Source: Flaccisagitta enflata
Lineage: Eukaryota; Chaetognatha; Sagittoidea; Aphragmophora
Direction: 5' to 3'
NCBI GenBank assembly: GCA_965153355.1
Contig: OZ231127.1
Span: 54,436,001 to 54,500,000, forward strand
Length of the DNA: 64,000 bases
The translations under genes and the position numbers were made by a program. The notes beneath the pieces were generated by a model. That model searched no databases, was not told where the DNA came from, and saw nothing but the letters and a program-made list of their open reading frames with translations. Each line of letters starts with the position of its first letter. Within the stretch, counting starts at the first letter, position 1. Below, piece by piece: positions 1 to 20,898 of the stretch.

Positions 1-454
1 TTCCCATCAGACCTTGCCTGCGTTGCCAAGTTTCCCATCAACTGCGCCGCCGCGTATCGTGAGTTCATGGAGGAGCAGCGGCAGACGATTGGCCCTGCCA
101 TGGAGGAGATGTTCACTCGTGTCTGCCCACAACCTGGAGGACCCGCCGCAGCCATGGATGAGGAGGGCGCACTGCAAGAGTCCTTTGACCAACTCTGCAA
201 GCAGATCCGTAAACTCATCGACGAGTCTGAGGGCGACTTCAAGAACTACAAGACGGCCGCAAAGGAGTGGGACAAGAAGAAGAAACAGTTGGAGAGAGCC
301 TTGGAGAGCAAGAAGACAAATGTGGCCAAGTTATCTCCGGAGCAGATAGAGCAAGCTCAAAAGTCATTGGACGCTCATCTGGCATTGAAGTTGCCTCTGA
401 AATGGATGTTGGATGCCAGAGATTTCATTCGAAATTCCAAGAACATTCAAGAAC
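1..454 (+). CDS. Kelch gene, 5' exon (partial)
   Basis: Open from the first base in the frame of 67. It encodes a helical, Lys/Glu-rich stretch with coiled-coil character. The donor is C|GTAAAC at 455, phase 1, which fits the next acceptor. The true start lies left of the window or at one of the ATGs at 67 or 100. Confidence 0.55.
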
Positions 455-3307
455 GTAAACGGAGATGACACATGAGATGTTCGATGGTAAAGCTTGCTAC
501 TATTTGCCAAGGAAAAGCTTTTAGCCTTCATACAACTAGTATTGAGTTGGTATGGGTAAATACTGATAATCTGCTACAAAACGAACATTAGAAACAGTTC
601 AGTGGGAGAGAAGGAAAACAGTCACATTTCCTACATTCATCGCCACTGGCACTGATAAGAAACAGTCAAACTCAAAACACAAAACACAAACACAAAACAA
701 CCCTTAGATTCATTCACGCGTGATAAGTATTTTCTTTTTCTCCTCTAATAGTGTTTGAATGGACATCTGACAAAATAGGCGTCTCTGTGGATGCAGCAGC
801 CGCTTCGAGTGCGGCCAAAACGTCCGGTGATCCGATTGATTTGAGATCAAAGCTGCTGACTTTGAAAGGTATCGAAACAAAAAGTTTTTTTTTTCAACTG
901 TACTTGAGAAAAAATAGAAACGAAATGCGTGATAGAGAGTAATTATCTTTATAAAGTCACACAGTCACATTTCGTACATTTATCGCCACTAGCGCTGATA
1001 AGAAACAGTCAAACTCAAAACACAAAACACAAACACAAACACAACACAACCCTTAGATTCATTCACGCGTGATAAGTATTTTCTTTTTCTCCTCTAATAG
1101 TGTTTGAATCAACGTCTGACAAAATTGGGGTCTCTGTGGATGCAGCAGCCGCTTCGAGTGCAGCCAAAACGTCTGGTGATCCGACTGATTTGAGATCAAA
1201 GCTGCTGACTTTGAAAGGTATTGAAACAAAAAGTTTTTTTTTTCAACTGTACTTGAGAAAAAACAAAAACGTAATGCGTGATAGAGAATAATTATCTTTA
1301 TAAATTTAAACACAGTGTCTGCCGTTGGCGATGCCGACATGGACATGGACTTGTTTCATAATCTGCAAAATGTGCGAGGTAGGTGAAACTACTGAGTTAC
1401 TATGATATGAGGCTATGGCTATCAAGCCTGAAATCAGTCTCACGGTCAAAAAACTAAGCCGCAAGGCTGAAATTTCTGGGTCTTTTCTGTGTCATTTATA
1501 GAGGCTCCGGTCGTTGCACACGGAAACACACACTTACACCTCACACTTCCTCTTCTTGGTTCTCTCTTTCTCCCTCTGCCTATCTCTCTTCTTTTTTTCT
1601 TCTTTTTCTTTTTCCTTTTTTCCTTTTTCCTTTTTCTTTTTCTTTTTCCTTTTTCCTTTTTCTTTTTTTCTTTTTCTTTTTCTTTTTCCTTTTTCTTTTT
1701 CTTTTTTTCTTTTTTTTTCTTTTTTTCTTTTTTTCTTTTTTTCTTTTTTTTCTTTTTTTTGACAGATGACAGATGCCCTAGTGACCTTCTCCAGCACTGC
1801 TCCTGCCCACCCACACACGCTCCGGCCTTGTTTTCTTTTATTCTTATTTTCTTTTGGTCTTTTTGTCTTCATTTTTTAGTCGCGTGCTACACAACTCTTC
1901 ACCCCGCTATGTCGGTTGGTTGGTTGGTCGGTTGGTTGGTTGGTTGGTCGGTTGGTCGCTCCCCTTTTCGGGCTCCGAAGGGGCCAATGACCTATGCTTT
2001 CACACAGGACAAATCTCTCCTCCTCCTTCTCCTCCTTCTCCTCCTTCTCCTCTGTATGTCAACCCCCTTTGAGGCCCAAATCTAAGCATTGAGGCCAAAA
2101 ACCTATGCTTTCACACAGGACAAATTTCTCCTCCTCCTTCTCCTCCTTCTCCTCCGTACGTCCACCCCCTTTGAGGCCCAAATCTAAGCCTTCAGGCCAA
2201 AAACCTAGCTGTGAGGCCCAAATCCATGCCTTGGGGCTCAAATCCATGCTTTGAGGTCCAAATCCTAGCCTTGAATGCCAAATCCCGGCCTTAAGGCCCA
2301 AATTCCAGCCTTGAGGTCCAAATCCCAACCTTGAAGCCCAAATCCAAAGGTTTGAGGCCCAAATCCCAGCCTTGAGGCCAAAACCCAGCTTTGAGGCCAA
2401 AAACCCAGCCCTTAGACCAAAAACCCGGCCTAAGGCCAAAATTTCAGCCATGAGGCCCAAATCCCAGTCATGAGGCCCAAATCCCAGCTTTGAGGGCTAA
2501 ATCCCAGAAACTTGCAAAGCATAGGTCATCGGCTCCGTCGGGGCCGCTGCCCCTGTAATCACCTCACACCCACATACACTCATACAGAGGCAACGGGTAC
2601 CGCTGACCATCTAACGCTTTTGCGACTATTACTTTTTCGATGATTTTGAGCTTTTTGAGCATACGACTTCTACCCAGATGCGCTGACCATCTAACGCTTT
2701 TGCGACTATTACTTTTTCGATGATTTTGAGCTTTTTGAGCATACGACTTCTACCCAGATGCCCTGTGTCCTGTAGGACACAGGGGTGAATTTCCTTACGT
2801 CCGTCTGTCCGTCCGTACCTACGTACATCCCCCCAAGCTTCTCAATTCTCAAATCCCATCAAATAACATAGGAAAATGTCAAATTGCAAACTTCCCATTG
2901 AATAACATGGAAAATTTACAAAAAAAAAAAACAGAAAAATGTGAATTTCCCATTGAATAACATTGAAAATTAACAAAAAAATGAAAAAAATGAAAAATTC
3001 TTACTGGATAGCATGGAAAATTGATAAAAAAAGAAAAATATGAAATTCTCATTAAATAATATGGAAAATTGACAAGAAATTTAAAAAAAGTATAACTCCC
3101 ATTGAATATCATGGAAAATTGCCCCAAAGGCTTGAAATATGCCTTCCCAGGACGTAAGGAAATTCACCCCTGTGTCCTAAAGGACATCGGCCCTTTGGGG
3201 CCGCTGCCCTGCTCTCACTCCACTTCTTCAGCTGATCACTCCAAGCAGGGCATCGGGTACCGCTGACAATGTGCGATCCTTGGATGACTTGTTCCTTCTT
3301 ATTTTCA

Positions 3308-3397
<90 letters not shown>

Positions 3398-4320
3398 CTC
3401 ATTCCCAGGCGAAATTGTTCGTCGTCGAGTGATCACCTCTCCAAAGGGCTCTCAGGACGATTGGCCAACCACATATGGAGTCGTCGCTCACGCATACAAG
3501 GGCGAGTTGTATGTGTGGGGCGGCTATGAATGTAAGTTCAAGGACGTCATCTTCATCTTCAACTTCGAGTCTGAGTCGTGGCGACAAATGGCGCTCACCG
3601 GAAACATTCCTCAGACCTGTGACCACTGCGCCAGCGCCATCCTAATGACACGATTTACATATTTGGTGGTAAGTCTCCCAGAACCAACGACCTCCACTCT
3701 CTCTCACTTACTTCTGCTACTTTCACACGACTTCCGGTCATCGGCGCTTGTCCTTCGCCAAGACAAGAACTGGAAGGTTGGTTCTTCGATCGCAAATTTT
3801 ACATCTTTGCCGGCGTGGCAGATAAACCAAGTGATAACGAAACTCTCGTCGGGGATCGGTTTGAGAGCTGCTGGGACAACCTTTTTTGTTGCTTCGACCC
3901 AACGGTTGACGCGGCGCCAACGTCGAACCTCGAGCCGGATATGGAGCTGCAAAAGTCGGACATCAAATGTATATTCACAGCGGCTATTCAACGAAAGGCT
4001 CCGTGAATGACTTGTACATGCTCGACATGCAGACTTTGACATGGACTATGGTCTTGAGTGGTGGACCCACGAGGTATCATCATTCCCTCTCAGCGTTTGC
4101 ATTAAAGCGGTTTCTCCTCGTCGGAGGTGAAGGATCGAAGGTAGTTTGGACTAATGGATCGAATCAAGTTTGGACTATCGACTTGGAGAAAGGTCGCTCG
4201 AGGGTGCAGTTGGAAAAAGATCCGCTTCCGACTAACATGTATCATCATCGCGCCGTCGAACTGAAGACGAGCAAAGGACTTTCCATCGTTTGCGTGGGAG
4301 CTTTTTCCAATACGGACTAA
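1..4320 (+). CDS. Kelch-repeat protein gene, open at the left edge, with two frame breaks
   Basis: Visible exons are 1-454, 752-868, 1101-1217, 1316-1378 and 3409 to about 4320. All junctions are GT/AG and every intron is phase 1. The N-terminal part is charged and helical (about residues 60-150). The 3' exon encodes several kelch blades, seen as YVWGGY, YIFGGK, YIFAG, YIHSGY and LLVGGE, each followed by the usual aromatic/hydrophobic spacing. Kelch propellers are protein-interaction platforms; the partner is unknown. The kelch frame must shift near 3642-3647 and again near 3905-3920 to keep the blade pattern, and the last frame stops at 4318-4320. The breaks could be real decay or assembly indels. 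I do not recognise the orthologue. Confidence 0.6.
752..868 (+). CDS. Kelch gene, duplicated exon copy 1 (117 bp)
   Basis: Acceptor CTAATAG|TG, donor AAAG|GTATCG. It is exactly 39 codons, phase 1 to 1, beginning FEWTSDKIGVSV. It lies inside a 343-bp unit repeated at 964-1306. Confidence 0.55.
1101..1217 (+). CDS. Kelch gene, duplicated exon copy 2 (117 bp)
   Basis: Same length, phase and splice sites as the exon at 752-868. Only two residues differ (W to S, I to T). Either exon, both or neither can be used without changing frame, so they may be serial or alternative. Confidence 0.55.
1316..1378 (+). CDS. Kelch gene, small exon (63 bp)
   Basis: Acceptor AAACACAG|TG, donor CGAG|GTAGGT, phase 1 to 1. 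It encodes an acidic Asp/Met-rich stretch (DADMDMDLF). Joining to 3409 keeps the frame. Confidence 0.5.
1571..1760 (+). repeat. Polypyrimidine (CTTTTT)n tract
   Basis: Nearly pure C/T, built of CTTTTT and CCTTTTT units, in the kelch gene's long intron. Confidence 0.9.
1876..1965 (-). mobile_element. CAAGG...hairpin element, fragment
   Basis: TTTAGTCGCGTGCTACACAACTC followed by (TTGG/TCGG)n matches the hairpin end of the family described at 6982-7172. The rest of the element is missing. Confidence 0.55.
2075..2515 (+). repeat. About 20-bp minisatellite (GAGGCCCAAATCCCAGCCTT type)
   Basis: Roughly 20 degenerate head-to-tail copies, flanked on both sides by the GCATAGGTCATCGGCTCC / GGGGCCGCTGCCCTG module. 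Its translation looks protein-like in several frames but is only a repeat shadow. Confidence 0.85.
2601..2760 (+). repeat. 80-bp perfect tandem duplication
   Basis: CGCTGACCATCTAACGC at 2601 starts an 80-bp unit that is repeated from 2681. Confidence 0.85.
2761..3187. repeat. Foldback element with inner minisatellite
   Basis: The left arm (2761-2802, CCCTGTGTCCTGTAGGACA then GGTGAATTTCCTTACG) is the reverse complement of the right arm (3150-3187). Between the arms are about six A/T-rich units of CCCATTGAATAACATGGAAA type. Confidence 0.75.
3311..3394 (+). repeat. (CT)n microsatellite before a 3' splice site
   Basis: About 41 CT units ending 14 bases before the acceptor AG at 3407-3408. Confidence 0.9.
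3409..4320 (+). CDS. Kelch gene, 3' kelch exon, frameshifted
   Basis: The acceptor ATTCCCAG|GC lies just after a (CT)n run. Frame 3 is open to about 3645, frame 2 carries the kelch blades from 3647 to about 3910, and frame 1 from about 3916 to the stop at 4318. Kelch signatures continue across both breaks, so this was once a single frame. Both shifts have the same sign (one base missing, or two extra). Confidence 0.55.
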
Positions 4321-4439
4321 GTCGTGATTTTCGATATTGAGTGATTACTTTAAATCGCAGGTCTAGATCCCATTTTCTACATTCTTGAGCAACTGATCGT
4401 CAATCTGTCAGACTCAGGTACTGCCTTTGACTACGCTTT

Positions 4440-4532
4440 CCCTCTCTGTCTGTCTGCCTGTCTTTCTGTCTGTCTGTCTGTCTGTCTCTCTGTCTTTCTG
4501 TCAATCTCTCTCTCTCTCTCGGTCTTTTCGTC

Positions 4533-4613
<81 letters not shown>
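4440..4613 (+). repeat. (CTGT)n then (CT)n microsatellite
   Basis: CTGT repeats run into a pure (CT)n block at 4531-4613, downstream of the kelch gene. Confidence 0.9.
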
Positions 4614-4616
<3 letters not shown>

Positions 4617-4907
4617 ATTACAGTCTTACAAAATTGTCATTACATCTTACTCTCATATCTGTTTTGTAATATTTTGATGTCCAATGGTGTTAGATGTGGC
4701 TGCGGCCTTGTATCTCAATCATTGTTCATATAACTAGGGAAGTCAACATCGCTTGGTCCCTAAGAGAATCGAGTGAAAAAGGCTGCGTCGGAATTTCATA
4801 CATGGGTGGAATAAGAGCCCAAGCGATATCAAAAGCTAAATTATGTTCTATTGTAGTGAAATCTAGTCATTTGTAGCCTATATTGTCCTTGGGTTAAGTT
4901 TTTTATC

Positions 4908-5053
4908 AAAACAAGGCTGGATACACGGCAATCCAGTCGCGGACGGTTAGGCAGGAGCTGTAATGCAAAAACTGCTCGGGATTAAAAAATGTTACGGATG
5001 GACCGACCTACCGACCGACACGGCAAGGTGTAGAGTCGCGTGTCCGCGACTAA
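4908..5053 (+). mobile_element. CAAGG...hairpin element, full short copy
   Basis: Starts AACAAGGCTGGATACACGGC, contains the GCGGACGG...GGCAGGAGC block and a (GACC)n tract, and ends with the palindrome AGTCGCGTGTCCGCGACT followed by AA. No coding capacity. Confidence 0.75.
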
Positions 5054-5717
5054 GAATTGAGTGAAGAATGTCAGTGTTAAAGAAACTTTGAAGATAGGAT
5101 TGCCATGGCCGAACCAGGCCGCGCTTGGTTAAGCCGAGTTACCCCCTGTATCTCCAAAGCCTGGTGATTTCATATCTGTTTTTCTTTCCTTTCCATGATG
5201 ACGCCCCCAGATGAAGGGCCGGGGGAAAGAGACAGGAGCCTAACCTCAGGACCAGGGGGGATGCAGAGTAAGTATCCATCTTCCATGTATCTGCCTAAAA
5301 GCTCCCATAAAAAGAGGACAGAATCATGATTATAACCCTAAATAATATCATATATCATAAAGTGACACCAAATGACCCATGACAGTATGACAGAATGTAA
5401 AACATGGTAAGAGCCCAGAACAAGGTAAGAGACGTAGATGCAAAGGCGAGGCAATGGCAGGAGAGAACCATGACAACCAATGACAAGAGGGATCTATCAC
5501 AAGAATCTATCAGCAGCAATGGCCCCTCTCATTGGCCTCCGTTTTGTGGCTCCCGGTCCGAAGTTTCAACCACCATGCAGTAGCAAGAACGCCCGCGCTT
5601 CATCGCCATCTGAATCGCCATGGTCCGCCTGAAAACGCCACACTTGAGGAAGGAAGCCTGAAAGACGAGCAAAGTGGGAGCAGCTGAAGCCATCGAGTCA
5701 AAGGGTGGGAGGGGGGT
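5054..5717. other. No gene recognised
   Basis: Unique-looking sequence with no supported ORF, RNA or repeat. Confidence 0.5.
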
Positions 5718-7196
5718 GTAAGTTAGGCCAGGGGTTTTGAGTGAAAAATCGGAAAAAAAAGCTTATGTATTTTGCACTTTGGCTCAAAATCGATGTAGTA
5801 TCTCTGTTCTGTCTTCAATCAAGGCCTGGGACATGGAGAAATTGAGACCACCACCCCCCTTCCCCCTCAAAAGGAGTTAGCCTTCTATTTTGAGTGATTC
5901 ACTTGGTTACCTTCATAACATTTATATGAATGGATCAAAAAACATGCGAGTGGTCTTATTTGAATGAGATACACTTGGAGAACATGAATCAACATTAAAA
6001 TTAAAATGGAGGATGGGACCTCCATGGGGTTCTCAAAGGGTACCTAAGGGGCCCCAAAGGAGGTCAAAATGATCCAAAATTTAGAAAAGTCAGAATTTTT
6101 GTTTTTTTTTATCAGACTTATTGTTGAAACACTGATCTATAGCAGAGCAAGTATCAAAAGTGGCCAGACTGATTGTCGACCCCGTTGGGATCACAGGAGA
6201 ACCTCTTGGGATCTCAAAACACCATATGCATAAATCTCCAAATTGACTAAAAACTCCAAAATAGTCAAATTGGAGATAAATACTACATTTTGGTGTTCTA
6301 CTCTCTCCTAGAAGAAGAAAGAGAGACAGAAATGGATGGACCGACAGAAAAGAAATGAGCAGACAGACAGACAGACAGACAGACAGACGGACCAACAGAC
6401 AGACCAATAGGCAGACAGATAGACAAAGATGGGTAGACTGACTAATGTAAAGAAATGCGTGAGCAGACAGAGAGACAGATGGGTAGACTGACTGATGTAA
6501 AGAAATGCGTGAGCAGACAGAGACAGACCCCTGCCCATTCTCATTGTGCAATGGCTCCTGCCCATCCCTATTACTGCCCCTGACCACCTGCAAGTGACTA
6601 CTAATTAGCTCAGTTCTAAAATCGTATAAGCAGAAATTCTGATTTTTCACAATCTTGTATCCTTTGAGCCCCTTTTAGTGTCCCCTAGGGGCTTTTTAGG
6701 GGCCCTGTGCGGGCCCCATCCTCCATATCAGTCATAATTCATGTTCTCCAAATAAAGATCTTTCAAATGAGACCTTTCACAGATTTTTCAATCAAAACAC
6801 ATAGAATTTATTGAGGAAACATGGTGAATTGTTCAAAATTGTGAAGCCACCTGATTCTGAGGGGGTTGGGGGGTGGCGGTCACAATTTACTGACACCCCA
6901 GTCGTTTTTTGAGGTCAGAATAGTGATACTACATCGATTTTGAGCCAAAGTGCAAAATACACAAGCTTTTTTCCGATTTTTAGTCGCGTGCTACGCGACT
7001 CTACACCCCGCTTTGTCTGTCCGTCCGTCCGTCGGTCCGTCGGTCCGTCCGTCACACTTTACTTTTTTGGTTTTTTTTGGCCTCACTGCTCCTGCCCAAA
7101 TGATGGAGTGACCTCAATTATGGCCCCTGCCCACCCGCACGCGACTGGGGTAGCCGTGTATCCGGCCTTGTTCACTCAAAACCCCTGGCCTAGTGT
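5718..7196. mobile_element. Large foldback element with about 390-bp arms
   Basis: The left arm (5718 to about 6108, AGGCCAGGGGTTTTGAGTG onward) pairs with the right arm (about 6640-6981 plus 7173-7196). The arms share TTGCACTTTGGCTCAAAATC and its complement plus blocks of CCACCCCCC and GGGGCCCC type. The centre holds (CAGA)n and a short direct duplication at 6420-6530. The right arm is interrupted by a second element at 6982-7172. No transposase is visible, so it is non-autonomous. Confidence 0.75.
6982..7172 (-). mobile_element. CAAGG...hairpin element nested in the foldback arm
   Basis: The uninterrupted left arm (GAGTGAAAAATCGG) gives the empty site, so the insert is bounded by AGTCGCGTGC on one side and GGCCTTGTT on the other, between Ts. 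It contains (GTCC)n and GCCCCTGCCCACCCGCACGC. This copy defines the ends of the family. Confidence 0.85.
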
Positions 7197-7201
7197 AAGT
7201 A

Positions 7202-7205
<4 letters not shown>

Positions 7206-7233
<28 letters not shown>
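7206..7233 (+). repeat. (GA)n microsatellite
   Basis: About 14 GA units. Confidence 0.9.
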
Positions 7234-7240
<7 letters not shown>

Positions 7241-9527
7241 AGTAATTTCCCTTATGTAATCTAATATGATAAAAACCAATATGAAATATCTCTTATATGA
7301 TAACATAAACCACTCGCTGATGTTATCGTGTGAAACCACGCACCCAAACGAACACGTTTATAGTGTCAAACTCGCAATGTGTCACCAAATAACCGATCAA
7401 TGGAAAAGTTAGAAATGAAATTGACAAACTGACTCTGGCGTTTGAAAACAAGAGGACAACCGATATCAACGCACAATCACCCAGAAACACCATTTTACAA
7501 GAAAGAGCGCTAAAATTAAGCATGCACACATAAATTTTCCATAAACCAGCGCACGGGACAATAAAACCAATCTGCCACCCCTGACTCAAGCAAACCATGA
7601 CATTTGCGTCAGATGTCGACATGTTGAAAAAAAGACCCATAGACAACATGTAGAAAAAAAGACCCATAGATAACATTGTGATGGGTCCGGATTAAACACC
7701 AGTGAGAGCCTCAAAGGTTCTCATCCTTCAGCAAAATAGGGTTGAGTAGTAATGTTGTGCAACTTTCATAAACATAACAGATTAAAAAAAAAATTATATA
7801 CCGAGCCACAACCTCAGTATCTGACGAGCTAGACCCGCAACACGAATTAAGCAAGACCAAATTATGTTAAATGAAAAGTATTACTTGTTTTTACAGAACT
7901 CATTCCAGCCGGCATCGAAAAAAACAAAACATACTAAATACGGGATGAATAATACTCTGCGAATTCAAAGCACCAAGCTGAGGACCAACTCGAATCAAAT
8001 TTCAAGTCGAATTATGTCTGACGTCACTGTATGTCTGATGGTAAGAACATACACGCGCGTAAAGTGGAGTCAGATAATACAAAGGTGAACACCCATAGCG
8101 GGCCCTCAAAAATAACCATAAAAGATACCTTCGTGAAAAATTATGATACCTCTTAAGTATCCGCAACGGGCAGCACGAACGTAGCGCTGTGTTGCTCTTT
8201 TCATCAGCAAGAAAAAAAAACCATAAGAATCCCCATACATATAAAAAAAAAAACAAAGAAAAACTAAAAGAAAAAACAAACGTAACAAATTGGTTATAAT
8301 GGCCACCACTGCCATATCCGGAAATCGTTGCTTCGTGACACAAATATGGACCTAAATCACTGCCATGAGGTTTATAACAAATTAACAAATTAACAATGCA
8401 GGCTTAGAATAGATCATGCGATTTTTGATCGAATGTTTAGACTGAAAATCGTTAGGATTTTTTTCTTCTTCCAATGAATTTTAAACCTTTTCCCCATCCA
8501 TGAAGCTAAAACGAAATCAATCAGGAGTTTTCAAAGAAAAAACATGATAATCATGTTTTTTCAATGAATAAAACCTTATTATCAGGATTTCTTCCTTGAG
8601 CGGGAAGACCTTACTAGCTGTTTGGTGAAGCTGCTGCCCTGCGTAATCAACATGCGAGCGGCTCAAGCATGACATTCCAAGCATAAACTCTCCTATCCAC
8701 TTTTCACTGCCATACGTGCATCGATTATTCAGTTCCACTGATGGACCTAAGCGATGCCGAGCCAATCTATGATTCATATTGTCTTTGCCTCAAGAAGGGC
8801 AAATTCTGACAAATGAGCCTCTTGGCATCAGAATTTAAGTGATTGACGAAATTCTTTCTTTAGCCAGAGGAATTACCAGATAAAGACCACCCAGAAGCGT
8901 TTGTGCTTTTTTCCCCAAAACGAGAAATTCAGAGAGAAACTTTAGTACTATACAACTAAACTTTACACCGACATGCCATACATCTACGAATGCCCCCCTC
9001 CTTTTGATTAGATCCCCCGAGATTTTGACCTTAATGTCTAACTGCTATCAGGCTTTGGAAAATTACATCACCAGAACAATTCATCTTCGTTGCCTCCGTT
9101 GCTTGATAAATGATAGGACAACAAAGAGTGTTTTACCCTGGAAATTACCGTTTCGTGCTCTGTCATCATTTTATTGTGCGGCTCTATCAAAAGTTGCCCT
9201 GAATGCAATATTGCCGTGGCATACAAAGTAGGCATACCATTGAATAGCCGCCCTAATCCCAGTTCAGTATGGGTATGGGTGTGGGTGTGGAATATGCACA
9301 CTAGATTTTCGCAAACACCCAGGCACTGCAAGACTGGCAGCACAGCATTAACATCTATAAGTCAGATAGATGGATTCACTGGATAAACTAAACTCTCTTG
9401 GGCATAAGTAAACGAGTTACTATCAGGGATGGTTACAGCAACAGCAAGACTAATCAGTTTCATTTTACTGCTTTTGCGCTGCTTTTTTTGTCGATATTTG
9501 AATCATTTTTAAATTTTTAATCAAGTA
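7234..9527. other. Intergenic or upstream intron sequence, nothing firm
   Basis: A/T-rich, with no family recognised. A short open stretch at 7946-8040 ending ATG|GTAAGA is the only exon-like piece, and its phase does not fit the exon at 9899. Confidence 0.4.
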
Positions 9528-9620
9528 CAGTAGATCTCGTCTAGACTTGAGATAACGGGGGCAAGCATTGTAGAAAAACAAATGAAGCCAAAGGAGTAGC
9601 ATAACACTGAAATGACCGTA
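9528..9620. mobile_element. Terminal part of a CAGTAGATCTCGTC-type element
   Basis: Begins TA|CAGTAGATCTCGTCTAGAC and stays similar for about 80 bp to the reverse complement of 20460-20549 and to 35968-36050. Only one end is recognised here. Confidence 0.5.
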
Positions 9621-9898
9621 AACCAGCGCGGCTTACTAGATTCGTGTACCGTGAACCGAACGGAGGATAAGAGATGATGGAGTGAATTACAGAAACAATT
9701 TTTTTTTAAACCGCCAAGAAAGGACTGCGTAACGAAATCTAATCCACAGCTCCCAGCTATTTTATCTAAATTTCATGGAACTGCCAAGACCATGATAGGT
9801 AGCTTGTTATTTTCACAAGAAAGTGCCTATCCCTTTACACTAGTTATTCTTCAGTTAGAGTGTTTCGTTTAATTCATGATTATACAGTCTCAGCTTAG

Positions 9899-19420
<9,522 letters not shown>

Positions 19421-19506
19421 CAAAGACAACAAACTCATTAATCGAATTTGCATAGCTTGTTTCTTAGGTTTAAAATTATCTCCGTCAACTACGTATAGTC
19501 GCAATG

Positions 19507-19512
19507 AATAAA
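19507..19512 (+). promoter_or_regulatory. Possible polyadenylation signal AATAAA
   Basis: AATAAA about 87 bases after the stop codon of the RAG1-like gene. Confidence 0.4.
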
Positions 19513-20057
19513 AAAAAGGAATGCATGCAATGTTTGTTAACGTTCACAATGTTAAAATGAATTCTAAATTGTTATTATAAACCGCGCTTTAGCAGATGAT
19601 ATCATCTTGATTGGTTGAGTGACCTAAGACCAAGAGAGATATTGTTTTCCAAACTATAGTGATGTTTCTCATACTCGAGGATTTTTCAACACATGTAATA
19701 TTTACGTGACTGGTATTTAAGCAATCTTTGCCTGAAAGAAAACTTTGCCGTTGAGCTAGTTTACTCATGCTAATTAGCATATTGTGGTTAACATTATTTA
19801 TCTATGAGCTTGGCGCAAAATGCTAAATTCACACTCGTAATGTCGATTATAAGGTGACTGAATTGCTCTGGAAGCCTCAATCGATCTCAGATATTTCATA
19901 AGCGAGACAATGCCGTTGCAGATAAATCAAACTGGCCAGACGCGCTTGATCGATTACAGTTCATATGAAGAATACTCTTTAATACGGTAACGCTTAGTAA
20001 CGATCGGGTTTGTTTTGATGAGGGAAAAGGAAAACAATTAGCTTTCGACCGAGATGC

Positions 20058-20549
20058 AATATTTCAAACATAGACTAATAAAGGGATGTTTTATTGCCCA
20101 TGATAGCTGATTGCCATGGAAACACATTTCCATGTGTTCTCGCTAGAGTATCAATCTTTTGAGAGATTTGTTTAGGGAACATTGTTTAAAATTAAATTTG
20201 CTACAACTTTCCTACAGTACGTTCTATAAGAATGTCGCTCGTTTGGCGGTTGCTAGGGGTCGTCACACATGGATACGCTCCCTTGCAACGGTCAAACAAG
20301 CGACATTCTTACAGAACATACTATGGGAAAGTTGTAGCAAATTTTATTTTAAGCAATGTTCCCTAAAAAATCTCTCAAAATATTGATACTTTAGCTAGAA
20401 TACATGGAAATGTGTTTCCATAGCAACCAGCTATCATGGGGAATTAAGCATCCTTTGATTAGTCTATGATCTAAATATCGCTCCCCTGCCTTCATTCGTT
20501 TTTCCACAATGCTTGCCCCCGTTATTTCTAGTCTTGACGAGATCTACTG
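20058..20549. mobile_element. Foldback element with CAGTAGATCTCGTC end
   Basis: Left arm 20058-20245 pairs with right arm 20285-20480 (ACATTTCCATG, AGATTT.TTTAGGGAACATTG and GAATGTCGCTTGTTT blocks). The right terminus is GACGAGATCTACTG next to TA. The matching left terminus was not found. Confidence 0.65.
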
Positions 20550-20898
20550 TAAAACGGCAAAAAAATACTCCTTTTGATGGACAAATGTTATGTCGAGGCC
20601 TTGTTTTCATTCGTTTTTGGGTGAAAATTAATGACTAATCGAAGTGGAATTTTTACAACCGTTCATTAACTACAAAACAAAACATCAAGCATGGATAGCG
20701 AGATGATTATTGATTCAAAGCAAACTCTGATTTGACCCTCAAACAATTTTAGTGACAGCATGTTTTTAATGATAAACAAGGCCAAGAGATGTGCAATGGA
20801 TGCGTCCGATTTTGATGTAAGAAAATCGAAAAGATGAGAAACGAAGAAATGAAGAGAAAACTTTAAAAAACCGCATTTAGAAAATTTCGCATTACTTT

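Larger units (their letters stand above)
620..1306 (+). repeat. Tandem duplication, two units of 343 bp
   Basis: Unit 1 starts at GTCACATTTC (621) and unit 2 at GTCACATTTC-like sequence (964). Each holds the upstream intron segment, the polypyrimidine tract, a 117-bp exon and the start of the next intron. Few differences separate them. Confidence 0.8.

Noticed and set aside
2059-2460. Minus-strand frame rich in GFGLKAGIW-type repeats (also 37390-37740 and 63584-63912)
   Set aside because: Translation of the 20-bp minisatellite, seen in both orientations at several loci.
4361-4417. Exon-like 57-bp stretch after the kelch exon (AATCGCAG|GT...GACTCAG|GTACTG)
   Set aside because: The preceding exon has a stop and no clear donor in the required phase; too weak to annotate.
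7946-8040. Possible 5' exon of the RAG1-like gene (ATG...CTGATG|GTAAGA)
   Set aside because: It leaves phase 0, whereas the exon at 9899 needs phase 1; no other support.
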